Translations under genes and position numbers: made by a program | Notes under the pieces: model-generated | Database searches by the model: none | Told to the model about the DNA's origin: nothing | What the model saw: only the letters and a program-made list of their open reading frames with translations | Source of the DNA: Anoplopoma fimbria | Taxonomy: Eukaryota > Chordata > Actinopteri > Perciformes > Anoplopomatidae | Length of the DNA: 64,000 bases | Reading direction: 5' to 3' | NCBI RefSeq assembly: GCF_027596085.1 | Contig: NC_072460.1 | Coordinates: 4,101,512 to 4,165,511 of the forward strand | Part shown: positions 48,753 to 59,965 of the stretch, piece after piece | Numbering within the stretch: the first letter of the stretch is position 1 | Layout of the letters: each line of letters opens with the position of its first letter

Positions 48753-50785
48753 AAGAAGATTGTGTCAGCCTTTGTCCATTTGTTTTGTGTCCACTTTTGT
48801 TCTTGAATAATTCTCTCCATTTCCCTCTTCTTCTCCTCTTTCTTCCTACACAGTATTCTTCATCCCAAAACAAAGTTATTCCCCTCGTCTTCCATCTATG
48901 ATGTATTGTGCAGAGTGACTGGACACAATCTCCAAAAAAAAGAGCTTCCAGCAATCGTTCTTGGTGTATGCATGTACAAGTGTGTGTTCTTCTGACAGAA
49001 ATTGCACTACTTGTTGTTGAGTCTCTGCAGATGGTTGGGAAAGCCTCCAGGCATTTTATTAAATACTATGTCTTGTCTTGTAGTGCTTTGTTTTCTTTGT
49101 GCCTCATTTGGGTTTGGGAGGGCAGCTCCTGCAGGAATAACAGCCTGAGCCTATGCTTCTCGACCTGCATGTCAGAGGCCCCGACAGCACTGCGGTGCAG
49201 GGAGCTCAGGTCAGATATGCTAAAGAAATCAAGTTTATTCAGATTGGATCTCTGACTCATTTTCCTTGTTGAGGGAGGGCAAATAGTTAATCAGTTCATA
49301 CACTTATCAAAAATGAAGGCAAACTGAGATCATTGAGCTCCACGTACTGCTGGCGTCTTTTCTAACGTCTTGATAAGGTTTCATGTGACTTCTCCGAGCA
49401 ATCAATAATTTGGTGTTTTGCTGCGTCGTTGAAATTGCGTCCTTACAAATACAAGCTTGCAGCCTCAGCCTTTTACTGTAACACTACAGCCACAGTCGAC
49501 GGCAGCATCCGTGGAGCCCCTGAACATTTTTTGACATGTAGTTATCCCATCAGACACGGTGGGAAATGGATTTTTCACACATCTTGGGATGGAAATGACA
49601 AGGAGACAAATCAATTTTTTGTTTTTGTTTATTGGAACAATTGCCTCTTTTCCCCACCCGATATGACAGATGTTATGTGCGTTCTTCATGGCTGCAGATA
49701 GTCACAAGACTGTATTCACAGAACTCTTGCCTCTATAAATTTACTTCCAAGCAGTACAAACACAAACCAAAAATGTAAAGGATTTTGAAGTTGTTCCTCT
49801 TATGTGCACTACACACATTTTAAACTGTGTAAATTGAAGTGGTAATCTGAATCATCAATTTTTCTGCATCTTTGTTGCTAAGCAGCGTTTCCAGTTTCTT
49901 TTGCACACAATTTCCCAGAGATCACAGTTATGTCATCTACTGCAAAAGAGGTATTCAGCACATGAACAAATCCATCTTTAACAGTGAATCCTCAAGCTGT
50001 TGTGACTAAACTGAATCATCAGTATCACTAAGCAAATAGGTCATTTTTGCATTGCAGCCCACATCACTCACAAGCCGTGAAAGCTACAACAACAAAGCAC
50101 GATGTGATAACTGCTCTTATATAAAAGGCCTCGTTTTTAACTGAAACGAACAAAATGTTCGAACCGGCAAAAGACAAAATTCAGATCTAAAGAGACACCA
50201 AGTTGCCACTTTGTATTGAAAATTTCATTTGATCACTTCTGATGTGGGCACTGAGATGCATTTGAATGGCGATGCTTTAGCTAAGCTTGGAAAAAGATTG
50301 AATAAACTATGTGACCATGAGCCACATATTTTAACTGAGCAGAACAAAAAAGTATTCATATTCCCAAAGTCATTTCCAATTCCCACCTCTACTCCTGTGA
50401 GTTTCCGAAGGCGACACTTTTTTCTGTGCTGCGACACAGTGCTGCATACATCTGTAGACGACAGAGTTTTTCCTACAAGTAAACAAACCAGAACTGTCAA
50501 ATCAAAATGCAGCTGGAAACAAGTTGACTGAATAATGTGCAATATCGGTGATGGAGAGCCACAAAGAAGGCATTTGCTGATTATAAATGTCTTCGTGACT
50601 CATTCTGGCGAGGAATAAGAGCCAGTGGAAGAGAGGAAACAAACTGTGAACACTCAACCTTATCTTGTAAAGGTGTGGAAGTGCTCTGATTGACAAGCCA
50701 GATGTCCCCTCTGGCTCCCCCAATGGAACAGCAAGCACACAGCTGAGCTTAAGGAAGCAAGAATGTGAGGAGAAATGAGAAAAGC
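48753..50785. other. No gene seen; 100-codon frame open on both strands at 50.2-50.5 kb
   Basis: A plus frame at 50229-50531 and a minus frame at 50225-50542 are both open over about 300 bases. Composition is not low-complexity but I recognise no domain. Elsewhere the stretch holds AT-rich unique DNA. Confidence 0.35.
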
Positions 50786-50810
50786 CTCGGCCTATCTCCT
50801 TTTGGCCGAG
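50786..50810. repeat. Short GC-rich hairpin
   Basis: CTCGGCC at 50786-50792 and GGCCGAG at 50804-50810 form a perfect 7-bp stem with an 11-base pyrimidine-rich loop. Confidence 0.8.
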
Positions 50811-50826
50811 TGGCTCCGCACCGCTC

Positions 50827-50828
50827 TG

Positions 50829-50859
<31 letters not shown>

Positions 50860-51330
50860 TCTGCTCGCTCTCCTTTCTTTATTAAAAAGAAACACATGTA
50901 GTGTCGGGGCGTCCAAGTATGAAATTCAATTCTCATCCCCCAAACGGTGTTTTTATTAAAGCCGTTACTATCACGGCAAGCAGGCGGGCCTGGCCAGCTC
51001 TGCTTGGCTCAGCTCCGCTATGTGGGTACATACGGTACGAGGACGGAGGGGACGGGGGGAGCATTAGGGAAGGAGGGCGGGAGACAGAGCGAGAGGAGAG
51101 ACACAGGGAGGGTACAGTGTGAACAAGGCAGCGCAGGATGGGGGCCGTTCGGCAGCAGGGCGACCGAGGGGCTTAATTTGCCCAAAAGGCAGCTCAGCCT
51201 CTTATGCAATTTAACCAGGACGTGCTTGACTTGCGCTTGGGTTAGCACCCAGGCACGGCCCGGTGCACAGAATCAATTGCACATTGGACGTACAGAGAAT
51301 TTCACCGCGGTCTTGTAACAACATTGTCCG
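50827..51330. promoter_or_regulatory. CT tract then CpG-containing low-repeat section
   Basis: A CT tract (about 50827-50852) is followed by 50890-51320, which has CpGs and balanced composition: GTGTCGGGGCGTCC, CGTTACTATCACGGC, GGCACGGCCCGGTGC. Overlapping frames on both strands show no domain. It could be a regulatory element or a weak CpG island; nothing decides between them. Confidence 0.3.
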
Positions 51331-51689
51331 GAATTGTGACGCAAGAACTTTAAAGCCATCACCCAGAGCAGTGCTCCAACTTGAGGAAAGTCTTCTGACA
51401 CTTGAGTGATATGACAGCTGCTATTCTTCCTTCATGTGACACATCATAGTGCGGAGGATTTTGTACATTGATGTGCTTGTTTTTTCACAACAAAGAAACA
51501 TAGAGATTGGCTCTTTAGGCCAGATCCCGTTTTATGGTGCCTCAAAGTGGAGACAACTTTTCCGTAATGCTGAAATGTTATGTTGTAATGTTAAACCCTC
51601 CGAATGTGTCAAATGCTCCACGGAAGCAGTTCACTGGGACAAATAACTGGCAATACCACACTTGTACATTTGTAAGCTAGGCAGGGGCC
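51331..51689. other. No gene seen
   Basis: Unique-looking sequence; the 65-codon frame at 51449-51646 has no recognisable features. Confidence 0.45.
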
Positions 51690-51760
51690 GTCACAAGGTT
51701 GCCATGCCGACGTTAGCATTTAGCTCAGCCTCACAGAGCAGCTAGCATGACCGCATCTCA
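51690..51760 (+). mobile_element. Teleost repeat fragment (CACAGAGCAGCTAGCATG)
   Basis: ACGTTAGCATTTAGCTCAGCC followed by TCACAGAGCAGCTAGCATG resembles the far part of the repeat family at 21205-21505, with an internal deletion relative to the form I remember. Confidence 0.5.
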
Positions 51761-52449
51761 GAGGCGCCCTTTAGGCTTTAAATAATGATATGCATGGATA
51801 TTTTACATACATATCATTTTTGTTTCCTTCATTATTTGTCCTTTTGTAAAGTGTGACATTTTCCTGTTCAAATCCAGTAGACCAAGTCTGTTTGACTGTA
51901 TTTTAGGAAACTGTTACCCGCACTGCTGGAGACAGCTTGTAACTAATGTTGAAAACAATGACTGAAGGATGGCAATAAAATACAAAGACTTCATAGTGAG
52001 TCAACACAGATTTACAGTAGACAGGTTTTTTTCTTCACCTTTTATTCAATTATAACATTTTCAGTCATTTTCTGCTTGTTTCTGTCTGTGATTATATTTC
52101 TACATTACAACTTGAACTGTGTGGTTCAAGAAAAATTGGAATTGTCAAACACAGCTACCGTTGGATCTTTCTGCTATGAATCTCCCCCTTCTCCTTCCAA
52201 ACAGTAAATACACAGTCGGGGTCAGTTGACCCCGTTTGTGCCTCAGAGAAAACAACGCTTTGTGGCTAAACTATTCTGACAGGCCTGCCCTTTTTACACA
52301 TGAGGAAGAGGAGGAAGGGGAGGGCGAGCGGAGAGATGGATGGGGAGGAACAATGCACACAAGTGAGGGAGGACAGGGAGGAGAAAAAAAAAGTGAAGGG
52401 AAGATGACTGGGGGTCACGGTGGGACTCTGGAAAACAAGTGGGGGCATG
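51761..52449. other. No gene seen; purine-rich at 52.30-52.44 kb
   Basis: AT-rich up to 52200, then a GGAGG/GGGGA-rich plus strand at 52300-52440 that explains the Glu/Gly-rich frame. Confidence 0.5.
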
Positions 52450-52680
52450 ACTGCTGGGCTGGCTGTGTGGCTGGTTGGCTAGCTGATTAGGTGGAAGGCG
52501 GTGTGTTACTGGCTGGCTCAAATCAAGGCTGTATGGCTGGCTGACTGACTGGATTTCTGACCAACAGGCTCGCTTGTTGAGTCGGTGGCCAGATGCCACG
52601 CGGACTGACTGGCTGACAGGCAGCTTTGACGGGCTCCATCCATCTCTGCGGATGGCTAGTTGGCTGTCCGTGCATTCATT
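52450..52680. repeat. Degenerate GGCT/GACT tetranucleotide array
   Basis: Scattered runs such as GGCTGGCTGTGTGGCTGGTTGG-like words, GGCTGGCTGACTGACTGG and GACTGACTGGCTGACAGG occur over 230 bases. Period 4 is visible in patches with much decay between. Confidence 0.7.
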
Positions 52681-52920
52681 ATTCATCCAGTGTTTCTGAT
52701 GATGTGGGTCAGGCTCAGTTCTGGCCAGCTGGGGCTGCAGACAGGCTGTGAGGCGAGCGAGGCCCTTAAGCTTTCAGCCTGCAACAAAACTGCACAGGCT
52801 GCAGCATCAGCAGAATCCTAATATACCACGGTTCACTTTGTTCCACTCTTTGTTTGGACTCTATGGACATATGCTTAATTTATTCTGCCAGACTGTACAG
52901 TCGATTCAACCCCCGAGGTG

Positions 52921-53560
52921 AAGGAGTAGTTTTATTTTGGGGAACGCAATTAGACTTTTCAATTTCTTGCCAGATGACACGATTGATGCCACTCTAGTGT
53001 CCGACGGTAAATATGAAGATACTGCAAGCAGCTGGTTAGCGGCTAGGATAGAGGCTGTGACCAGGGGTCAACAGCCAGTCTGACTTTGTCCGAAGGTATC
53101 GAAATTTGGCTACTGACAACACTAGAGCTCAATAATTAACACTTATATGATGGATCTTATTTGTTTAAGCTGTACCAAACCCTAAAAAAGGGGTAAAAAA
53201 AAAAAAGAACACAACAAATAATCCATTTACAGTGGCTTATGTGCCCAGCCAACTCTTGGCTGGGACCAGGAACTTTCTGGAGTTGCTGCTGGTTGCCTGG
53301 CAACTCATCCAAGCCAACAAATTGTCTGGCACATAAGCCCCTCCACCCGAACACACAACGGCAAACTGGCATTTTCTGCACTGTTCACTTGGTTTTTGTA
53401 CAGATAAAACAAACAAGAAATGTATTGGTGCCGATAGGCCTATTTTGTCAGCTTCAAATGGAGAAAGGCTATCTGTTCCACCCAGTTTAAAGGCTTTAAG
53501 CTAAGCTAAACTAATAAACTGCTTATGGTAACTTTATATTTACCGTACAGAGAGTAATAG
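52921..53560. mobile_element. Long foldback (palindromic) non-autonomous element, about 640 bp
   Basis: The left arm begins AAGGAGTAGTTTTATTTTGG and carries GACGGTAAATATGAAG with GCAGCTGGTTAGCGGC. The right arm carries, inverted, GCTAAGCTAAACTAATAAAC and TATATTTACCGTACAG. Near the centre GGCTTATGTGCCCAG (53234-53248) pairs with CTGGCACATAAGCC (53326-53339), and the apex reads AGTTGCTGCTGGTTGCCTGG then CAACT. The whole order matches a long palindromic repeat I know from many percomorph genomes. The right terminus (reverse of AAGGA...GTT) is missing, so this copy is truncated after about 53560. No transposase frame; superfamily unknown. Confidence 0.8.
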
Positions 53561-54639
53561 CGTTGTTATACGGGATAGGATTTGGGCTCGACTTCAATTG
53601 TACATGGGTTGTGTTGAGGCATGATGAAGCAAAATTCTAGACACCTTGAGCAGCTGAAACAACTTTGATTGACACGTGTCCATCCAAATCAACGGTGAGG
53701 AGAGATGTCATCCTTATACAAGAGTCCTGACCCAGGGAAGCAGACTGCCCTCGTCTCCCTCCTTCTTTTGTCTGTATCACTGGTTGGTTCTGTCTCGGTT
53801 TCTTTTTGCGATCAAAATTCAAAACCTCAAAGCTGTGCTAAAGAAAGCTGTCAGGGCAGCAACGACTCAATTCAACAGCTGATAAATATTTGAATATAGT
53901 ACATACTCCATCCCTGGGCTCAAACTTCACTAGTTGAAAACCTACATCAAACCATATTCCCATGTTATTGATTTCAATGTAGACAACTGCAGCTCAGCTT
54001 ACTTCTGTTGTACGCCGATATCAATACACCGTAAAAGATGAACAGGTACAAACTAACTTTTTATACATCCAGTCTGCAGGGAGTTACTTACTACTTGCTA
54101 TATTTTGTTCACTCAAACAACTTCCCTGTATTCAGGTTTAATTCTGTGGACATGCATATGAGAGAACAAAAAGCTCAAAAGCAGTAAAAGAGGTTTGCAA
54201 CTCACTTTTGGCGTAAATTTAGGAGGTTTTTTGGAGGATTTTGTTTTTTTGGTGTCAACACCTTAAAAGTACTGTAGCCTACACAATGTGATTGGATGAT
54301 TACATTACTATGTATTGAAGTATGTCATGGATGTCACTATCCCAAAGCAAGTGGCCAAGCAAGCAAGAAAACGATAAATCAAAAGAGAGGCAATAATGAA
54401 GGAGCTAATGAGGAGACCCTCGAGAAGAAAGCAACTTTTGTGCTTTTACAGTTGATTTTAGAGAAAGTATGAACTATTGTGCAGCTCCCAGCCGGCAAAA
54501 GAGAAACAATAGAGAACTTGAAGTAAGACTATGGTCACATGATTCAAGCTAGACTCCTTCCCCACTCTGAAAAACACACATTTAAGCACATGGCAACCAC
54601 ACAGCTTTAGGGTCAGGAAATTAAAATCATATTGGGACA
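53561..54639. other. No gene seen
   Basis: AT-rich unique-looking DNA; overlapping frames at 53676-53893 have no recognisable domain. Confidence 0.5.
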
Positions 54640-54820
54640 GTCTTGGTTCAGGAGATAGTGCAGGTCATCTATTCATTTTAGGTTCGGCAGTTTGATTCCC
54701 GGCTCCTGCTCACACGTCCAAATGAGTATGTGAATGGGTGAAAGAGAGGAAAAACTTTTAGGCGCTTCATCTATTAAGGTAGAAAAGGGCTATGTAAATG
54801 CAGTCCACTTTGTCACTTTT
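54640..54820 (+). mobile_element. tRNA-derived SINE, tail type 2, decayed
   Basis: GTTCAGGAGATAGTGCAGGTC (tRNA-like 5' part) and CGGCAGTTTGATTCCCGGC (B box region near 54685-54703) are followed by GTGAATGGGTGAAAGAG and the tail GGTAGAAAAGGGCTATGTAA then ATGCAGTCCAC. The head is of the same tRNA-derived type as the copies at 1-75 and 30655-30957, but the tail differs; it matches the fish form GTAGAAAAGCGCTATATAA. Confidence 0.8.
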
Positions 54821-55422
54821 ATCAACTCTTGCTGGACATGAGCATTTATAAGGATTTGAAGGGATTTTTCTTTCATATATTTAATGTTACTGTGGGGAAC
54901 TTTTAACTGGTTATGAATAAGTCTTAATTTAATACTAGAGCCTCTAAATGACCTTTATAAGTAAAGGAGACCGTCAGTTAGAAGATTGGCAGTTTCTACA
55001 TAGTTATTCTTAATGCTTGTTGTTGGTGTCACCAGGTCAGATTCAGAGTAAAATCAGACAAAAATCGCCAGAAACTCCTTCAGCTCAGACTCCATCGGAG
55101 CCTTCAGCAGCAACTAGCCCATCACAGACGGACCTGGATTCGGCTTGCAGTCGGAACCGCAGCAGCGTCATCTCCACCCTCCTCCGTTCCCCACTGGCTG
55201 TATTGCTAGGCTGACTGGAGGAAAAGTAGGCACGTGAGAACCAGAACCAGAACTGAGTGGGGCAGACTTTCAGACCTGCTACGGTCAAATGACAGGTTTT
55301 AAAAAGCAAATCTGTTGTTCTGAAACACTACTTTTCCACAGGGACCACCAAAATCAACACAAAATGAAAATGCCTTGTAGTAGCTTTATGGACATGAGCT
55401 ACAATTGAACATATATTATAAT

Positions 55423-55424
<2 letters not shown>
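54821..55424. other. No gene seen
   Basis: Unique-looking sequence; the frames at 55017-55309 oppose each other on the two strands and show no domain. Confidence 0.45.
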
Positions 55425-55470
<46 letters not shown>

Positions 55471-55539
55471 TTATAAAGATAATTATATAATATAATATAT
55501 ATATATATATATATATATAAATATATTATAAAGATAATT
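55425..55539. repeat. (AT)n with a 55-bp tandem duplication
   Basis: The 21-base phrase at 55464-55484 (AAATATATTATAAAG then ATAATT) recurs exactly at 55519-55539, each copy preceded by an AT tract, so a 55-bp unit is duplicated head to tail. Confidence 0.85.
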
Positions 55540-57240
55540 CCTCACCCACAAGCAAAAGGTTCAGTGAAAGGGCTTGATGGCTGGGAGCTCCCACTCGAGC
55601 AGTTTTTTCAGTTGGAACCATTAAACTTTCATTTTCAACCTTAATCTACCTCGGCCATCCTTTTACATTACATTTCACCGCTTTCCCTTCACTCATTCAA
55701 CCCTTCCTTTCCACTTTCAAACTCATTTCCTATGCTTTCATCCCTCCTTTTCCCACCGTAACTTCCTTTTTTCAGTCCCTACTAGAATGCGAATGCCTAC
55801 CAGCGGAAGAAAAAAAAATACAAGAAACAAGCAACTTTATGTACACACTATGTCATCAGATAATGGGTATTCTTTTCTTCAGAGTATCGTACAACTCTGC
55901 ATCCTATCAAAGTGACCTCACCATCTATTCCTGGCAGCTCAGGATCTACTACCCTTTTCCGACATTCCTGCATTAATTCCAGATGAAGTGAGGAGTAGCG
56001 ATGGAGATTTCCCCTGTGGCGAGACAGAGATGCTGTGATTAACACCAGAGAGACGGTGGGCTGGAGAAGGAAGAACACAAGAGAGGAAGACGGGGGGAAT
56101 AGAAGTGTGGAACATGAGAAGAGAGAAGATGTAAGGTGAGGTGAGGACAGGGCCCAGTCAGACGTTATAGAGCTGAACATCGGGGATGGGCTGACTAAAA
56201 AAGGTGGAAAAGAGAAGAGGGAAAAAGGAGACAAAAGTGGACAGATGTCTCATACAAATCTTCCTATTGGGCAAAATATAGCAACAGGGGGACCCCGGGC
56301 GAAACAATACGTTTTGGTTTGAGGTACTTGTCAAACCAGCAGATATGTGCACCCAAAAGACTACAAGGTAACACAGTATTTTACAAACCTAAGCGATGGT
56401 TTGAACAGAAAGTAGGGGAGAATCCCAAAAGCCGAGACAAATCAATTGTCTGTCTTCCCTAGTTTAGTCACTCTTTAGTTACAGAGAAAGTTGTGAATCA
56501 AACGGAATACTAAAATAAAATTTAGTTATCTGAAAGAATGTTTCCTCGTGGTTATTCCATGCCATCAAACAGCCTACAGGCTTTCATTCCAGCCATCCAG
56601 CTGGATGATTTCACACACCTTTAACCAGAAAGTAAGGTATTCTTATTGGTGTGAATGAAAATCAGCATACTCTCTGGTGCTAGATGGTGGTTTTAGAGGG
56701 CAGACCGAGAATACATTCTGAGGTAATTGTTTTCAAGTGGCATCAGATCCTCAGGATTTTCACAGCCACTGGTTTTTCCTTGATATGACTGTGTCATGAG
56801 TAAAGCTCTGGACCTGGCTGTCAGTGCGAGAGTGCTCCGTCTCCCCCGTCTCCAATCCAGCTCCAGGAAAATGCCAGGTTGAGTTTTCAGCCTGAGTGCC
56901 TGGGATGTGCACGGTGCAACCATCAGTGTCAGCAGAGTACAGTACCTGAAGCAGCCCCAGTCAAAACGCTGACAGGCAGAGGAGATGGGAGATGGGAAGA
57001 GGAATCAGCCAGCAGTCCAGTCAGGCAGCAAACCATGAAGTGCACATAAATTACATTAAATCATTTTGCTTTGAAATATTTTTCAATATTTGTTTCTTCT
57101 TCTCCTCCTATAATCTATAATTATAAGAATTATTATTATTAACAACAAACTCTGGTAATTCAACAAACTCTTCTTCATGTTTTTTGTGGTTTGGCCCGGC
57201 AGCTTTACTACTGCTTCTTGTCCATTTTCAGGTGGAGTGT
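55540..57240. other. No gene seen; CT-rich then GA-rich patches
   Basis: 55630-55780 is pyrimidine-rich and 56040-56240 purine-rich on plus. The 128-codon minus frame at 55848-56234 lies over the purine-rich patch. Nothing else is recognisable. Confidence 0.45.
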
Positions 57241-57248
57241 GGATGCAT

Positions 57249-57587
57249 TTAGTCCATAAATCTGTCGCCGTTTTCCTTCAAAGAACCGTCAACATTCGTT
57301 AACATCATCGGCAGGAACATATCATTACTGAACTGCAAGAAGCTCCTTTTAAGTGCAACAGGTCGAAGAGCTAAATCAACTTTTGAAAATGAAATTTTGG
57401 ACAAAGTGACATACCGTTTGACTTGACATGATTCCAAAAGGCCGTTAAATAAGACATAGCTCTCAACATGGAGACAGCTGAGCTGGCGGCTAGAACCTAA
57501 CGGTGCTAGCAGCACAAACAGTGCAAACAACGGCAACAGTGCCGTCAGAGCTACCAGAGTGTGTGTGCTACACTTCTGCTGAGACAT
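57249..57587 (-). other. 112-codon open frame with hydrophobic segment, unassigned
   Basis: From an ATG at 57587 (A at -3) the frame runs to a stop at 57249. It begins MSQQKCSTHT and then has the 20-residue hydrophobic stretch LVALTALLPLFALFVLLAPL, so it would look like a signal peptide or one membrane anchor, followed by about 80 polar/basic residues with two Cys. Upstream reading to a GTG at 57620 is open but a eukaryotic start there is unlikely. No family is recognised. The CpG content and GCTAGCAGCACAAACAG-type words are compatible with an old transposon, so repeat origin must be excluded first. Confidence 0.25.
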
Positions 57588-59189
57588 CGTGGGTCGGTAC
57601 GTCGTTGATAGCGGTAACACCGTATTAACGCAGTGCAGAGCAGAGGCCGTCAGCTAACCCGCGGGGCACATCAGAGAATCTCACATGCACTAAAGCACGC
57701 TGTGTAAAAACACACACAGTGGGAAAGTGAATGTTTTCTGCTCATTACATCACCATATCCTTACATAGCAAATAGTTGCTTGTTGCTATATTAATGATTT
57801 CATTTTAGAATTCAGCTCCTTTGATCATTTCAGAGCGAGTGGCGTATAAATTATTTCATAGAAATTCACCCAGTGTATGGTTATCCGTTCTCTCCATGCC
57901 CTGGTCACCTGCCAGTATCAGTACCTGCTTTAGAGCCAGTGTATCAGACTCAAGGGAAACAAAATAACCATCCAGAAAAATGTATGACAAGACAGTGACA
58001 ACCACTGTACCACTGCCATGCAATATCTAGAAGGTACTGCTATATTTAGAGACGGTCAATATCGGGAGCTGCAATTGTTTGGTCCTGAAAAGTATTTTCT
58101 GAAAAGTCACACATGACTGTTGTTTGGAAAAAGAAAGATTGCAGGGTCCAGTATCTCTTCACCCGTCGTGGAGACATGTTCTCGTCTGACTGACTGTGCG
58201 TCTGTCCACGGCTGTCCACCGCTCAGTAGGTCAGAACTGAGCTTTTTCCTCAGGTTTCTTAGCCCAGTTTTGCTTGTGGAAAAAGCACGTCTAAGCACTT
58301 TGTGCTCCTCCCCATTAAAACCTGCGTCTGACGACGGTTTCTGCAGATACAGTGATTTTCTATCCCTCTGCTGTTACTCATCTTTGTCCTTCCTTCCAAA
58401 TACAGTAAATCATTAAATATTTGCCCTGGTCTTTTACACTATTTTTAAACACGTTCTCCTTCCATTTTTCTACTTGTCCTCCCTCTTTGCCCCTCCCACC
58501 TTATATCCTCCTCATTTCCTTCTCCCCTCTGCTTTTTCCCCTCAGAACTCTGTCTCCTTCTCCCAAAACAATAATAACAAGCTTAGCGTTGCAGCTCGCT
58601 GACCGGCTCATAATCCAGAAGGAACTGAATCCCACAGCTCAACTCCAACAGATAATCCTCTCTGCAAAGCCAGCCTTCCCCTTCTGGAACAATGCTCTCA
58701 TTTACACCAGAGTGACCCCCAAATTAGTGCAAGAAATGGTTGAGAGGAGGGAAAGATGGAAGGAAAGACAGACTGTAGCAAGTTCAGCACTGTGAATGAT
58801 TTTCAAAAGAGAGGCCACAGGATTTTGGAAGTCTGAGAAAATGCCCAAAAAAACAACAACTTTTCAACTTTTACTTTAAGCTCACAGGGAAAAAAAACTC
58901 AAATTCTAAGCCTTAACATAGCCGCCATACCCTTCTGCCAACACCATCACCGACCATCCAGCAATTGGAGGCAGAGGTTTCAAAAACACACACACACACA
59001 CTCAGAAAGCACACCAACTTTGTGACATTGGGACACTGGGAACCTCGCGGCTCCACGTCCGTCCTCAACCTACGATGACTGCCAACGCAAACACAACAGC
59101 AGCTGCGAGGCCCAAAACAAGAGGATGCATTATTAGACTGCTCTTCAAAGCTGTAACCACGAGCTGGACTTGGTCAGATCACACCAGGC
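57588..59189. other. No gene seen; 124-codon frame at 58.4-58.8 kb not convincing
   Basis: The frame at 58421-58795 starts in a pyrimidine-rich patch (58440-58570). Its second half, LIIQKELNPTAQLQQI and FPFWNNALIYTRVTPKL, is of normal composition but matches nothing I know. No paired splice sites stand out. Confidence 0.35.
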
Positions 59190-59281
<92 letters not shown>

Positions 59282-59303
59282 CAAACACACACACACACAC
59301 ACA
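59190..59303. repeat. (CA)n microsatellite, interrupted near its end
   Basis: About 44 CA units to 59277, then AAAACAAA and about 10 further CA units. Confidence 0.97.
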
Positions 59304-59965
59304 TACACAGAGGGCACAGACAACCCTGCCAGTGAGGTTGTTGTTTGTGTAGCAGAACCGCAGAGTACAGACAATAAAGATCCCTTCATTTCTGCCATTT
59401 CCATCACTTTAGGGACGTAGAGCATTGAGTTCACTGCACTTAACTGACATCTAAACACATAATATTTCCTAGCAAGTTATGCTTTATATTACTTAGCTGT
59501 TATTGTATACCATGCATTATGATTAAGCTGGTTGACAAATGATCCAAACAAACCGCAAACATTCCCCTTTTTTATGCAGAATTGTCCATTTTCTCTTATC
59601 TCTACGGTTTCTTACCCACTGTTGCGTTTGTGGACTCTTACCGACTGTCTCAGCCCGAAGATGTCTTCCTCTGCATCAGACGAAGGGGCTTCTCTTCTCC
59701 ACTTCAATACAAAACCCAACATCACAGCTCTTGTCTGCTAAATAAAAGATGGCTGCCTCTGAAAGGCAGCATGGAGAAAATGACTTCACTAGTGCTGTTT
59801 TTGCTGTCTGACTTCTGTCTCTGGGCAGATTTCAGTCCTGGTGTGACAGCAAGTGCTTTTGACCTGGTAGCTGATTGGAAACACCTTATGTGACATTATC
59901 ATTAATTAGGCCGTGGCCACAAATGCACCATGCCCTCTACTGCCTGCAAACAGCAACAGCAGATT
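59304..59965. other. No gene seen
   Basis: Three overlapping plus frames at 59532-59893 lie in different reading frames; none has a recognisable domain. Confidence 0.45.

Noticed and set aside
50784..50812. U2 snRNA-like CTCGGCC...TTTTGGC words
   Set aside because: The surrounding sequence does not continue the U2 sequence; it is a short hairpin only.
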